Position numbers and translations under genes: made by a program
Assembly (NCBI GenBank): GCA_965237405.1
Contig: OZ250139.1
Location: 310,001 to 374,000, forward strand
From: CAUZIB01 sp963663925
GTDB taxonomy: Bacteria; Acidobacteriota; Vicinamibacteria; Vicinamibacterales; UBA8438
Reading direction: 5' to 3'
DNA length: 64,000 nt
Part shown: positions 18,245 through 27,470 of the stretch, piece by piece
Layout: the number at the start of each line of letters is the position of its first letter
Numbering within the stretch: the stretch's first letter is position 1
The notes under the pieces: model-generated
The model's input: the letters and a program-made list of their open reading frames with translations, nothing else
What the model was told of the DNA's origin: nothing
The model's database searches: none

Positions 18245-19408
18245 TAAGGTGCGTTTAATGGGCCGAGGTCCGGTCAGTGCTGGTCGAGTCGCCCAAGTAA
18301 TCTCAGGCCATGCCGCCTGCGCTCCAGTTCCTCGTTCTCACGTGCGCTGGCTGGGTGAACCGCCACCAAGACGATCTGATCGCGTATCTCCGGGAGGAGA
18401 ATCGGGTCCTCCGGGAGCACCTGGGCCCTCGGCCGCTTCGCCGGACCGATGCCCAACGCCGTCGACGCGCCGTGCGCGGCCAGCAACTCGGCCGGCGCGT
18501 CTTGATGCAGGTCGCCGGCATCGTCACGCCTGACACGATTCTCCGCTGGTACCGGAGATTGATCGCCCAGACATACGACGGCAGCGCCCGCCGCGGTCGC
18601 GGCCGGCCGATGACGCGCCGTGACGTGGCCGCGCTCGTGGTCCGGATGGCGGTCGAGCATCCCCAGTGGGGGGACACACGGATCCGCGGGGTGCTCTCGC
18701 ACCTCGGCCACGAGATCGCTCGGACCACGGTGACGCGGATCCTGCACGACCACGGGATCGACCCGGCTCCCGAGCGGAGCCGGCGCATGCCCTGGAAGAC
18801 GTTCCTGCAGGCGCCCTGGGAGGGCCGCACGGCCTGCGATCTGTTCACCGTCGAGGTGCTCACGCTGGCCGGGCTCCAGCGGTACCTGGTCTTCTTCGTG
18901 ATCGCGCTGCAGTCCCGCCGCGTGCCCATCGCCGGGATCCATCCGCAGCCGTACGGCACGTGGATGGAGCAGAGGGCCCGCAATGTGACGGACCCGGTCG
19001 ATGGCTGCTTGCGCCGCGCCCGCTATCTGATTCACGACCGCGACCCGCTCTCCACGCGGGGGATTGGCGAGATCCTGGAGGGCGGGGGTGTCCAGCCGAT
19101 CCGTCTCCCGCCGAAGAGTCCCAATCTCAACGCGTATGCCGAGCGGTTCGTCCGCTCTATTCAAGAGGAATGTCTCAGTCGCGTCGTGTCCCCCTCGGCG
19201 AAGGGCACCTGCGTCTCCTCGTGGGCGAGGACGTCGACCACGACCAGCGCGAGCGAAACCACCAGGGACTCGACAACCAGCTCCTGCAACGACCGCCACC
19301 GCCGGTGAGCCTGGCCGCCGACGTGCAGCGGCGGGAGCGTCTGGGCGGATGGCTCAATTTCTACCACCGGGAGGCCGCATGAGCGGTCGGCCGATTAAAC
19401 GCACCTTA
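18245..19408 (+). mobile_element. TAAGG-type IS, complete but 2 bp longer (1164 bp)
   Basis: Both TAAGGTGCG ends are present, with CG just outside each. The two extra bases lie in the transposase gene (GTCGTGTCC versus GTCGTCC near 19188) and break its frame. Confidence 0.85.
18310..19382 (+). pseudogene. TAAGG-type IS transposase, frameshifted near C-terminus
   Basis: Identical in layout to the 356-aa enzyme up to EECLSRVV, where a GT insertion changes the frame, so the first frame ends at 19308 with an unrelated tail. The normal C-terminus continues in another frame to 19382. The Glu of the DDE core (AERFVRSIQEE) is retained but the last ~65 residues are lost. Probably inactive. Confidence 0.8.
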
Positions 19409-19634
19409 CGGGGTTGCGAATGACTTCATTAAAAAAACCCGCGCCGAGTTCGATTTTGCTGTCCCACAACGAACGCGCGGCCGGCTGGCTCTCGCTCCAC
19501 CAGAACTCCGTGGTACGGGCAATCGCCGCGTTCATCGTGGCTTCCCCGCGCGGCCCCGCGGAGATCGTCTGCACCGGAATGAGGCGTTGTTGCGCGGTTC
19601 GAAAACTGACCCGCAACGCCCCCTACCCACAGAC
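19409..19634. other. Unassigned 226-bp segment between two IS elements
   Basis: A plus-strand frame includes SHNERAAGWLSLHQNSVVRA but I cannot connect it to a family. Probably the inside of a gene interrupted from both sides. Confidence 0.3.
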
Positions 19635-20400
19635 CTGTGGGTGGCGAATTACTACTCAGCCCGCAATCCGTTGAGATTATCAAATTTGGTGATCCTGGGA
19701 GTGGTCGCTAGGATGTTCCGATGCGCGACCCGATCATCCTGCTGGTGCACCTGATCGCCACCCTGGCCCGGCTGATGGGCCCCGGCGGCCTGCGGTCTGT
19801 CGTGGCTGAATCGGTCTTGGTCAAGCAGCCACTGCTCATTCTGAATCGCTCGCGGCACCGGGCGCCGAATCTCTGCGCGTCGGATCGGATCCTCGCCGGC
19901 GTGTGTGCACTGTTCATGCGCCCGGCCCGGGTGATTCGCTCAGCGATCGTGCTGAGACCGTCGACGATCCTGGAGTTCCATCGGGCTCTGCGCACCCGCA
20001 AGTACCGCTGGCGGTTTTCACCCACGCGCCGTCGCACCGGCCCCCAAGGACCGTCCAAAGCACTGGTCGACGCCATCGTCGACATGAAGCGGCGCAACCC
20101 CAGGTGGGGCTGTCCGCGGATCGCCCAACAGATCGCGCTCGCCTTTGCGGTCGACATCGACAAGGACGTGGTGCGCCGAGTGCTCGCCACGCACTATCGA
20201 CCGGCACCCCGCTCGGGTGGTCCGTCCTGGCTGACATTCCTGGGGCATGCGAAAGATAGCCTGTGGAGCATCGACCTGTTCCGGTGCGAGTCGGCGACCC
20301 TGCGAAGCCATTGGGTGCTGGTGGTGATGGACCAATACACGCGGCGGATCGTCGGCTTTGGCATCCATGCTGGAACCGTGGATGGCCGGGCCCTGTGCCG
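19635..20400 (+). mobile_element. CTGTGGG-type IS, truncated right side
   Basis: Left terminus CTGTGGGTGGCGAATT is present at 19635. The transposase frame starts at ATG 19721 and is lost at 20400, where a 62-base group II intron fragment begins. Relative to 4363-5719 about 590 bp are missing. Confidence 0.8.
19721..20400 (+). pseudogene. CTGTGGG-type IS transposase, N-terminal 227 residues
   Basis: Same protein as at 41678-42751 up to GTVDGRALCR; the second Asp and the catalytic Glu are missing. Ends in a short foreign tail (GYPLS). Inactive. Confidence 0.8.
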
Positions 20401-20462
20401 CGGCTATCCGTTGTCGTGACGTGGAGACGGGACCCAACCTCGGTGTGTTGGCCGTCTTTCCC
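20401..20462 (-). repeat. 62-base group II intron fragment, inverted copy of 9412-9473
   Basis: Reverse complement matches 9412-9473 with a single mismatch (CCGAGG versus CCGCGG). It lies exactly between a truncated IS and the start of the next IS. Confidence 0.85.
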
Positions 20463-20463
20463 G

Positions 20464-21625
20464 TAAGGTGCGTTTAATCGGCCGACCGCTCATGCGGCCT
20501 CCCGGTGGTAGAAATTGAGCCATCCGCCCGGACGCTCCCGCCGCTGAACGTCGGCGGCCAGGCTCACCGGCGGTGGCGGTCGTTGCAGGAGCTGGTTGTC
20601 GAGTCCCTGGTGGTTTCGCTCGCGATGGTCGTGGTCGACGTACTCGCCCACGAGGAGACGCAGGTGCCCTTCGCCGAGGGGGACGACGCGACTGAGACAC
20701 TCCTCTTGAATAGAGCGGACGAACCGCTCGGCATACGCGTTGAGATTGGGACTCTTCGGCGGGAGACGGATCGACTGGACACCCCCGCCCTCCAGGATCT
20801 CGCCAAAACCCCGCGTGGAGAGCGGGTCGCGGTCGTGAATCAGATAGCGGGCGCGGCGCAAGTAGCCATCGACCGGGTCCGTCACATTGCGGGCCCTCTG
20901 CTCCATCCACGTGCCGTACGGCTGCGGATGGATCCCGGCGATGGGCACGCGGCGGGACTGCAGCGCGATCACGAAGAAGACCAGGTACCGCTGGAGCCCG
21001 GCCAGCGTGAGCACCTCGACGGTGAACAGATCGCAGGCCGTGAGGCCCTCCCAGGGCGCCTGCAGGAACGTCTTCCAGGGCATGCGCCGGCTCCGCTCGG
21101 GAGCCGGGTCGATCCCGTGGTCGTGCAGGATCCGCGTCACCGTGGTCCGAGCGATCTCGTGGCCGAGGTGCGAGAGCGCCCCGCGGATCCGTGTGTCCCC
21201 CCACTGGGGATGCTCGACCGCCATCCGGACCACGAGCGCGGCCACGTCACGGCGCGTCATCGGCCGGCCGCGACCGCGGCGGGCGCTGCCGTCGGATGTC
21301 TGGGCGATCAATCTCCGGTACCAGCGGAGAATCGTGTCAGGCGTGACGATGCCGGCGACCTGCATCAAGACGCGCCGGCCGAGTTGCTGGCCGCGCACGG
21401 CGCGTCGACGGCGTTGGGCATCGGTCCGGCGAAGCGGCCGAGGGCCCAGGTGCTCCCGGAGGACCCGATTCTCCTCCCGGAGATACGCGATCAGATCGTC
21501 TTGGTGGCGGTTCACCCAGCCAGCGCACGTGAGAACGAGGAACTGGAGCGCAGGCGGCATGGCCTTAAATTACTTGGGCGACTCGACCAGCACTGACCGG
21601 ACCTCGGCCCATTAAACGCACCTTA
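20464..21625 (-). mobile_element. TAAGG-type IS, complete, 1162 bp
   Basis: Inverted orientation relative to the other copies; both termini present, CG outside both ends. Contains an intact transposase gene. Confidence 0.9.
20490..21560 (-). CDS. TAAGG-type IS transposase
   Basis: 356 aa, full length. N-terminal HTH part (PDTILRWYRRLIAQ; HPQWGDTRIRGALSHL) and rve core with Asp in ACDLFTVEVL, Asp in LIHDRDPLS and Glu in NAYAERFVRSIQEEC. A few substitutions separate this copy from 27536-28606 (e.g. EYVDHDHRER). Likely functional. Confidence 0.88.
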   Translation of the reverse strand: MPPALQFLVLTCAGWVNRHQDDLIAYLREENRVLREHLGPRPLRRTDAQRRRRAVRGQQLGRRVLMQVAGIVTPDTILRWYRRLIAQTSDGSARRGRGRPMTRRDVAALVVRMAVEHPQWGDTRIRGALSHLGHEIARTTVTRILHDHGIDPAPERSRRMPWKTFLQAPWEGLTACDLFTVEVLTLAGLQRYLVFFVIALQSRRVPIAGIHPQPYGTWMEQRARNVTDPVDGYLRRARYLIHDRDPLSTRGFGEILEGGGVQSIRLPPKSPNLNAYAERFVRSIQEECLSRVVPLGEGHLRLLVGEYVDHDHRERNHQGLDNQLLQRPPPPVSLAADVQRRERPGGWLNFYHREAA

Positions 21626-21669
21626 CGCCCTGGAGGTGATCTGCGCGCGCGCGGATTATGGGTACCCGA

Positions 21670-23655
21670 CTAGGCCCTCCCGTGTGGTCGGGCGGCCCGA
21701 GGCGCCGCGAGGCGCCAGAAACCGACGATGAGCCCGACGAGCAGCAGGAGCGCGAGCCACTCCGCCGCTGCGCCGGCCCAGGCGTCTCCCAGGCTCCAGG
21801 GCGTCCGCCCTTGAGAGACCGCATAGCCGGCCGCACCGGCGATCACCACCCCGATCAATCCTTCCCCACCCACCAAACCGGACCCAAAGAGGATCCCCCG
21901 GTCGCGCCGGGCGGCCCGCTCCCCGCTCGTCGCGGCACCGCGCTCGAGGATCATCCGAAGCAACCCGCCGAGGAAGACCGGAATCATCGTCGAAACCGGG
22001 AGATAGACGCCGACCGCGAACGGCAGCGATGGGATCCGCAGCAGCTCGACGACGATGGCGATTCCAGTGCCGACGGCGACGAGGGTCCAGGGGAGCGATT
22101 GGCTGAGCACCCCGTCGATGACGAGCCGCATCAGCATCGCCTGGGGGGCGGGGAGCTCTGCGCCGCCGAAACCATACGCCCGGGCCAGGAGCAGCAGCGT
22201 CAACGCCACGAACGCCGCGGAGGTCATCACCCCCACTAGTTCGCCAATCTGCTGACGCCGCGGCGTCGCCCCGAGCAGGAAGCCGGTCTTCAGATCCTGC
22301 GACGTGTCGCCCGCGATCGACGCGGCGATGGCGACAACGGCACCAACCGTCAGTGCGGCCACCTTGCCGGCGTCGTCGGTCCAGCCGAGCAGCAGGAACA
22401 ACGAGGACGTACCGAGCAAGGTGGCGATCGTCATCCCGCTGGTCGGATTCGACGTCACACCTACGAGTCCCACAATCCGGGAGCTGACGGTCACGAAGAA
22501 GAAAGCGAAGACGACGACCAGTAGCGCCGCCAGGGCACGTCCGGCAGCCACCTCGATGCTGCTAAACGCCATCGGCACGACGGCGAGGATGGCAAAGATC
22601 GCCAGAGCGCCGACCCCCACCACGCCGAGCGAGAGGTCCCGCTCGGTCCGAAGAAGGGCGGTGCCCGCCCCGGCCGTAAGCCGCTCCCGAATCTGCCGCG
22701 CGCCGATCCGGAAGCTTGCGACCATGGTGGGAACGCTCCGGATCAGCGTAATCAGGCCGCCGGTGGCAACCGCACCCGCTCCGATATAGCGAACGTAGCG
22801 GGTCCAGAGCAGCCCCGGCGTCATCTCATCGATCACCAGCGTCGTCTCGGGATAGAGCGGCACCATCCGGCCCTCGCCCCACCACGCCATCGCCGGGATG
22901 ATGACCAGCCAGGACAGCAGCCCGCCGCCGACCATGATCGTGGCGATGCGCGGGCCCAGGATATAGCCGACGCCGAAGAGGGCGGCGCTCACCGCGGTGC
23001 CGAGTTGGCCTTTCCTGAGGAAGGGAATGGAGATCTGAAGCTCGTCCGGCACGGCCCGCATCCAGCCGGTGACCCCCTTGAACAGCGCCCCGAGTCCCAG
23101 ACCGAGGAACACGTTGCGGGCGCGTGCGCCGCCCATCTGGCTGGCCTTGAGCACCTCGGCACAGGCGGTGCCCTCGGGATAGGGCAGATTTCGGTGCTCC
23201 TGCACAATCAGAAACGGCCGGAGCGGGATCATAAAGAGGACGCCAAGAAGCCCCCCACTCATCGCCAGGATGGTGATCTGCAGGAGGTTGGTGTCGAAAC
23301 CCCAGAGGAAGAGCGCCGGCAACGTGAAGATCACCCCGCTGGCGACCGAGCTGGAGGCCGACCCGACGGTCTGCGAGAGGTTGGCCTCGAGGATGCCGCT
23401 CTGGACACCGCCGGCGCGGAGCGCTCGAAAGAGCGCCACCGTCATCACCGCCACCGGGATCGACGTCGAGATCGTCAGCCCCGCCCGCAGCCCCAGATAG
23501 GCGTTGGCTGCGCCGAACAGGATCCCGAAGAGAATCCCGGCCGTCATCCCCTTCAGCGTCGCTTCGGCGGGGGACTCGGTGGGAGAGACGAACGGTAAAG
23601 GGGTCTGCTCGTCAGCCACGTGGCGGCTGATTGTACCAGGGTCGATGCTCGGCAT
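21670..23655 (-). CDS. OPT-family oligopeptide transporter
   Basis: 661 aa from ATG 23655 (MPSIDPGTISRHVADEQTPL); the frame is open further up, but that part runs into IS sequence. About 16 hydrophobic segments. OPT hallmarks: AEATLKGMTAGILFGILFGA near the start, NPTSGMTIATLLG in the middle, GDTSQDLKTGFLLGATPRRQ after it. Prokaryotic OPT proteins (600-670 aa) import peptides or metal chelates with protons. An IS5-like remnant sits ~240 bp upstream and may have altered the promoter. Confidence 0.88.
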   Translation of the reverse strand: MPSIDPGTISRHVADEQTPLPFVSPTESPAEATLKGMTAGILFGILFGAANAYLGLRAGLTISTSIPVAVMTVALFRALRAGGVQSGILEANLSQTVGSASSSVASGVIFTLPALFLWGFDTNLLQITILAMSGGLLGVLFMIPLRPFLIVQEHRNLPYPEGTACAEVLKASQMGGARARNVFLGLGLGALFKGVTGWMRAVPDELQISIPFLRKGQLGTAVSAALFGVGYILGPRIATIMVGGGLLSWLVIIPAMAWWGEGRMVPLYPETTLVIDEMTPGLLWTRYVRYIGAGAVATGGLITLIRSVPTMVASFRIGARQIRERLTAGAGTALLRTERDLSLGVVGVGALAIFAILAVVPMAFSSIEVAAGRALAALLVVVFAFFFVTVSSRIVGLVGVTSNPTSGMTIATLLGTSSLFLLLGWTDDAGKVAALTVGAVVAIAASIAGDTSQDLKTGFLLGATPRRQQIGELVGVMTSAAFVALTLLLLARAYGFGGAELPAPQAMLMRLVIDGVLSQSLPWTLVAVGTGIAIVVELLRIPSLPFAVGVYLPVSTMIPVFLGGLLRMILERGAATSGERAARRDRGILFGSGLVGGEGLIGVVIAGAAGYAVSQGRTPWSLGDAWAGAAAEWLALLLLVGLIVGFWRLAAPRAARPHGRA

Positions 23656-23892
23656 CGTGACGCAGGGACCCAGCCGGCTCCGGCCCATCGTTCCGGCCTG
23701 GTATCCTCGGGTTGGACCCGCCATGACCGCCAACCTGCCCGGGATGTCCCTATGGCTTTGTCGAGATAGCCGGACTTTCTGGAGTATTTTCCGGCCCGTC
23801 CTAACTGGCCGCCGCGAGCCGGGCGAGTCACCCGAAGGGCCGGCGCGGCGCGGCAGCCAGCGGCGCCGTGGACGCGCCAGGCCCGTGAAGGC

Positions 23893-24268
23893 GGCGTTGT
23901 TGCACGAATCGTAACGGGCCCACACGATGCCCACCGACAGGATCCTCACCGGTCGATTCGATATGACGACACTGGTCGGCCGAGCTCGGTCATCCGATTG
24001 AAGATCTCACAGCCGAGGACGACCTCACTCCCCTGTCCAGCTGGACTCCTGGCGCGAAGGCCATCGCCGATGATGGACTTGTATCGGAAGAACGTGTTCT
24101 CCACCCGGCTCTGACGATGGTACCCTGACGTCTTTTTCCAGCGGCGCCGTCCGAGCTGCTTCACCACCGTGATCGTCCGATCCCGCGCGGACGACCGCGG
24201 GCCGTGGCCAGAGACGTTCGCCGTCCTGGCCGGTGGGATGACGACCGTCGCACCCCGCGCCGTCGCGG
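23893..24268 (-). pseudogene. IS5-like element, C-terminal fragment (minus strand)
   Basis: Terminus GGCGTTGTTGCACGAATCG at 23893. Minus-strand frame ATARGATVVIPPARTANVSG..., through SRVENTFFRYKSIIGDGL, stops at 23946. The N-terminal half is missing because a second IS5-like copy begins at 24269. Confidence 0.75.
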
Positions 24269-24649
24269 GGCGTTGTTGCATGAAGAACCACTGTGGGTGG
24301 GGCGGCGTGGCCCGCACTTCTCGTGACCCTCCGCAGGAGCCACACTACCGGGATGCAGTCGAAGGTCCATCCCACGTATAAGACGCAGTACCGCGTTGCG
24401 AACTGGCCGGCCTATAACCAGGTCCTCGTTCGCCGCGGCGATGTGACGGTGTGGTTGTCCTCGGAAGCGATCGCTGCCTGGACGGCCAGGCGGAGCGGCC
24501 GGCGGGGTGGGCAGCGGCGCGACTCGGATCTCGCCATCGAGACCGCTCTGACCCTGCGGCTCCTCTACCATCTCCCGCTGCGCCAGGCCGAAGGGTTCCT
24601 GCACGCGCTGTTCGGGATCATGCGTCTCGACCTCTCCGTTCCCGACTAG

Positions 24650-26244
24650 GAGTCTGCGCCGCAGAAACGGTGCGACAATTGTAGGCGAGCCGAGGAGGAA
24701 AGGACCTGATGTCGACGACGTTCCGTTCCTACGCACCGGATCAGATGCTGCTGTTGCCGGCGGACCTGCGGGCGTGGTTGCCGGAGGGCCACTTGGCGCA
24801 CCACGTCAGCGACCTGGTGGACGGTGTGGATTTGACGGCGTTCTACGCGCCGTATGCGGGGGACGGTCGGCGCAACGCGCCCTATGCACCGCGGATGATG
24901 GTGAAGGTGCTGCTGTATGCGTATGCGACGGGGGTGTTCTCGTCGCGAGGGATCGCGCGGAAGCTGGAAGAGGACGTGGCGTTCCGGGTTCTGGGGGCGG
25001 GCAACTTCCCGCAACATCGGACGCTGTGCGAGTTCCGGCGGCGGCACTTGTCGGACTTCAAGGAGCTGTTTGTAGCGGTGGTTCGTCTGGCGCGGGAATT
25101 GGGTCTGGCGCGCTTCGGGAAGCTGTCGATTGACGGCACGAAGGTGCGGGCGAACGCGAGCAAACGGAAGGCGATGAGCTACGGGCGGATGGCAAAGGAG
25201 GAGCGGCGGCTGCGGGGGGAGATTGAGGCGCTGCTGGCGGCGGCTGGCGCGGCCGACGCGGCCGAGGACGCGCGGTTGGGGGCGGACGTGCGGGGCGACG
25301 AGTTGCCGGCGGAGTTGCGCCGCCGGGAAGACCGTCTGGCGGCGATCCGGGCGGCGAAGTCGCGGTTGGAGGCGCAGCAGCGGGCAGCGGACGACGCCCG
25401 CGGTCGGCAGCCGGACCAAGACCGGAACCCGAAGGGCGGGCAGCCCTACAAGCGGTCGTATGGCGAGCCGGACGCTAAGGCGCAGAGCAACTTCACGGAC
25501 CCGGAGAGCGGGATCATGAAGACGAGCAACGACGGGTTCCAGCAGTGCTACAACGCGCAGGTGGCGGTCGATGGTGCGCACCAGTTGGTGGTGGCGACGG
25601 AGGTGACGGCGAACGCGAGCGACCAGGGTGGTGTGCCGGCGCTGCTCGACGCGCTGGCGGAGACGGTCGGCGAGCAGCCGGAGACGGTGCTGGCGGACGC
25701 CGGCTACAGCAACGAGCGGGACTTGGCGGACCTGGAAACGCGAGGCATCGACGGGTATGTGTCCTTGGGCCGGGAGGGGAAGGCGGCCAGGCCCCACGAC
25801 CCGGAGAAGTATCCCGCGACGAGTCGCATGGCCGAGAAGCTGTCGAGGCCGGCGGGCCGTGCGGCGTATGCAGAACGCAAGTGGCTGTCGGAGGCTCCCA
25901 ACGGCTGGATCAAGCACGTGCTGGGATTCCGACGCTTCAGCCTGCGGGGGCTGGCGAAGGTGCAGGGCGAGTGGGACTTGGTGTGCCTGGCGTTGAACAC
26001 CAAGCGCCTGCACGCCCTGATGGCGGCGTAACACGCGGGGAATGAGGCTCGCAACGACGACCGATCGGCGCGCATCGGGCTCTGTGGCGGGCCAGGCGGC
26101 CCCTCAAGGCCGAATCTTGCTATCTGCTTCGCCCTTCGCCGAGGAGCTCCCTCGTCGGCCGACCGCCGAAGTCGCTCCGGCACAATGACGCACAGCATGG
26201 GCCGACGACCCATTTCACGCCGCCGCACCTCCTGCGGCGCAGAC
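24650..26244 (+). mobile_element. IS1182-family element, complete
   Basis: Inverted ends GAGTCTGCGCCGCAG at 24650 and 26244, each flanked outside by CTAG (24646-24649 and 26245-26248), a likely 4-bp palindromic target duplication. Confidence 0.8.
24709..26031 (+). CDS. IS1182-family transposase
   Basis: 440 aa. N-terminal DUF772-type domain (FRSYAPDQMLLLPADLRAWL; ARKLEEDVAFRVL), first catalytic Asp in LSIDGTKVRANAS, an Ala/Arg/Glu-rich coiled region (~165-235), then the DDE_Tnp_1 part (TDPESGIMKTSNDGFQQCYN; VLADAGYSNERDL) and the C-terminal Glu region (YAERKWLSEAPNGWIKHVLG). The ribosome site GAGGAAAGG precedes ATG. Looks intact. Confidence 0.9.
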   Translation: MSTTFRSYAPDQMLLLPADLRAWLPEGHLAHHVSDLVDGVDLTAFYAPYAGDGRRNAPYAPRMMVKVLLYAYATGVFSSRGIARKLEEDVAFRVLGAGNFPQHRTLCEFRRRHLSDFKELFVAVVRLARELGLARFGKLSIDGTKVRANASKRKAMSYGRMAKEERRLRGEIEALLAAAGAADAAEDARLGADVRGDELPAELRRREDRLAAIRAAKSRLEAQQRAADDARGRQPDQDRNPKGGQPYKRSYGEPDAKAQSNFTDPESGIMKTSNDGFQQCYNAQVAVDGAHQLVVATEVTANASDQGGVPALLDALAETVGEQPETVLADAGYSNERDLADLETRGIDGYVSLGREGKAARPHDPEKYPATSRMAEKLSRPAGRAAYAERKWLSEAPNGWIKHVLGFRRFSLRGLAKVQGEWDLVCLALNTKRLHALMAA

Positions 26245-26961
26245 TCCTAGACGACGCTCTCTCGGCGCAGTCAGCATCTGCGGCGCCGTCTGCGGCCGGT
26301 CCCGCCCGGCGAGAGCCTTCATCTCGTGCGTGACAGTACGGGTCTGTCCATCGTCGGGGCAGGGGAGTGGGCGGCCGCGACACACGGTGGTTGCGGCCGG
26401 CGTGGCTGGCGGAAGCTCCACCGTGGCGTCGATCAGTCAGGTGTGATCCGTGTCCACACGCTAACCGAGAAGACGGGTGACGATGCGACCACCGCCGTGG
26501 ATCTGCTCACTGCGGTCGAGGGCCCTCTCGTGCGCGTCACCGCTGACGCCGCCTCTGACACGGTCGCCGTCTACGAAACGGCGACGGCGCGGGGTGCGAC
26601 GGTCGTCATCCCACCGGCCAAGACGGCGAACGTCTCTGGTCACGGCCCGCGGTCGCCCGCGCGGGATCGGACGATCATGTTGGTGAAGACGCTCGGCCGG
26701 CGCCGCTGGAAGAAGGTGTCAGGGTACCATCGTCAGGGCCGGGTGGAGAACACGTTCTTCCGATACACGTCCATTATCGGAGATGGCCTCCGGGCCCGGA
26801 GGCCAGCCGGGCAGGGGAGTGAGGTCGTCATCGGCTGTGCGATCCTCAATCGGATGACCGCCCTCGGCCGACCAGTGTCGTATCGCCTCGACAGGTGAGG
26901 ATCCTGTCGGTGGGCATCGTGCGGGCCAGTCACGATTCGTGCAACAACGCCGGAGGATGAT

Positions 26962-27189
26962 ATGACGTCACCGATAGAAGACATCACGGTGCAGTGTCCG
27001 AAATGCGGGAACCTCTATGAGGACTGGATTCGGAGATCGGTCAATCTCGACCTTGATCCATTTGACGACGAGTACCTCGACCAGTGCTCGTCCGCGACGT
27101 GCCCCGAGTGCCAGCACAAGGTCAACCTCGACGTGCTCGTCGTCGAGGGCGGTGTGTTTAAGATGGGATTGCCGGAGCCACCGGTCTGA
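26962..27189 (+). CDS. Small zinc-ribbon protein
   Basis: 75 aa with two Cys pairs, VQCPKCGNLYEDW and SATCPECQHKVNL, spaced like a zinc ribbon. GGAGG lies 5 bases before the ATG and only 2 bases after the upstream IS end, so the IS almost touches the ribosome site. Function unknown; small CPKCG proteins of this type are often hypothetical. Confidence 0.65.
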   Translation: MTSPIEDITVQCPKCGNLYEDWIRRSVNLDLDPFDDEYLDQCSSATCPECQHKVNLDVLVVEGGVFKMGLPEPPV

Positions 27190-27256
27190 TCCACGAGCTT
27201 GGCAGGCATCATATTAATCGGGCTAGAACTTCGATTGTTAGTCGAGAGAACGATTC

Positions 27257-27470
27257 TTGAGTTCCGGTTCACCAGAGCAGCAAGCCCGCGTCGCGATTGA
27301 CAAGTTTCTGGCAGCCGCAGGTTGGGTAATCCAGGACCGGGACGAGTTAAACCTGTCTGCCGGTCAGGGCGTGGCCGTACGGGAGTTTCCGATGGCCCCT
27401 GGTCACGGTTTCGCCGACTACCTGCTGTTCGTCGACCGCCAGGCGGTCGGGGTGTTGGAGGCGAAGCCCG
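27257..27470 (+). pseudogene. hsdR: Type I restriction enzyme R subunit, N-terminal fragment
   Basis: TTG start (SSGSPEQQARVAIDKFLAAAGW) and then the PD-(D/E)xK nuclease strand GFADYLLFVDRQAVGVLEAKP, in which the Asp, Glu and Lys are in place. This is the start of HsdR (normally ~900-1100 aa). Cut at 27470 by the TAAGG-type IS; the rest, and hsdM/hsdS, are not in the window. Confidence 0.65.

Larger units (their letters stand above)
24354..26898 (+). pseudogene. IS5-like transposase split by IS1182 insertion
   Basis: First part MQSKVHPTYKTQYRVANW...MRLDLSVPD (24354 to ~24646); second part TTLSRRSQHLRRR...DSTGLSIVGAGEWAAA...YHRQGRVENTFFRY, stop at 26898. The two parts are in phase with each other and with intact relatives (family sequence PDHTTLSRRG), showing where the insertion occurred. 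Confidence 0.75.
24269..26951 (+). mobile_element. IS5-like element interrupted by an IS1182-family element
   Basis: Left end GGCGTTGTTGCATGAAGAAC at 24269, right end (inverted GGCGTTGTTGCACGAATCG) ending 26951. The transposase gene starts at 24354 and resumes after the inner element. The right end lies directly against the ribosome site of the small zinc-ribbon gene at 26962. Confidence 0.75.

Noticed and set aside
20505..21596. 363-aa ORF antisense to the TAAGG-type transposase (repeated in each copy)
   Set aside because: Present only because the transposase codons are GC-rich; the sense frame has the DDE core.
22304..23598. Plus-strand ORFs opposite the OPT transporter gene
   Set aside because: Antisense shadows; the minus-strand protein has clear OPT motifs and membrane segments.
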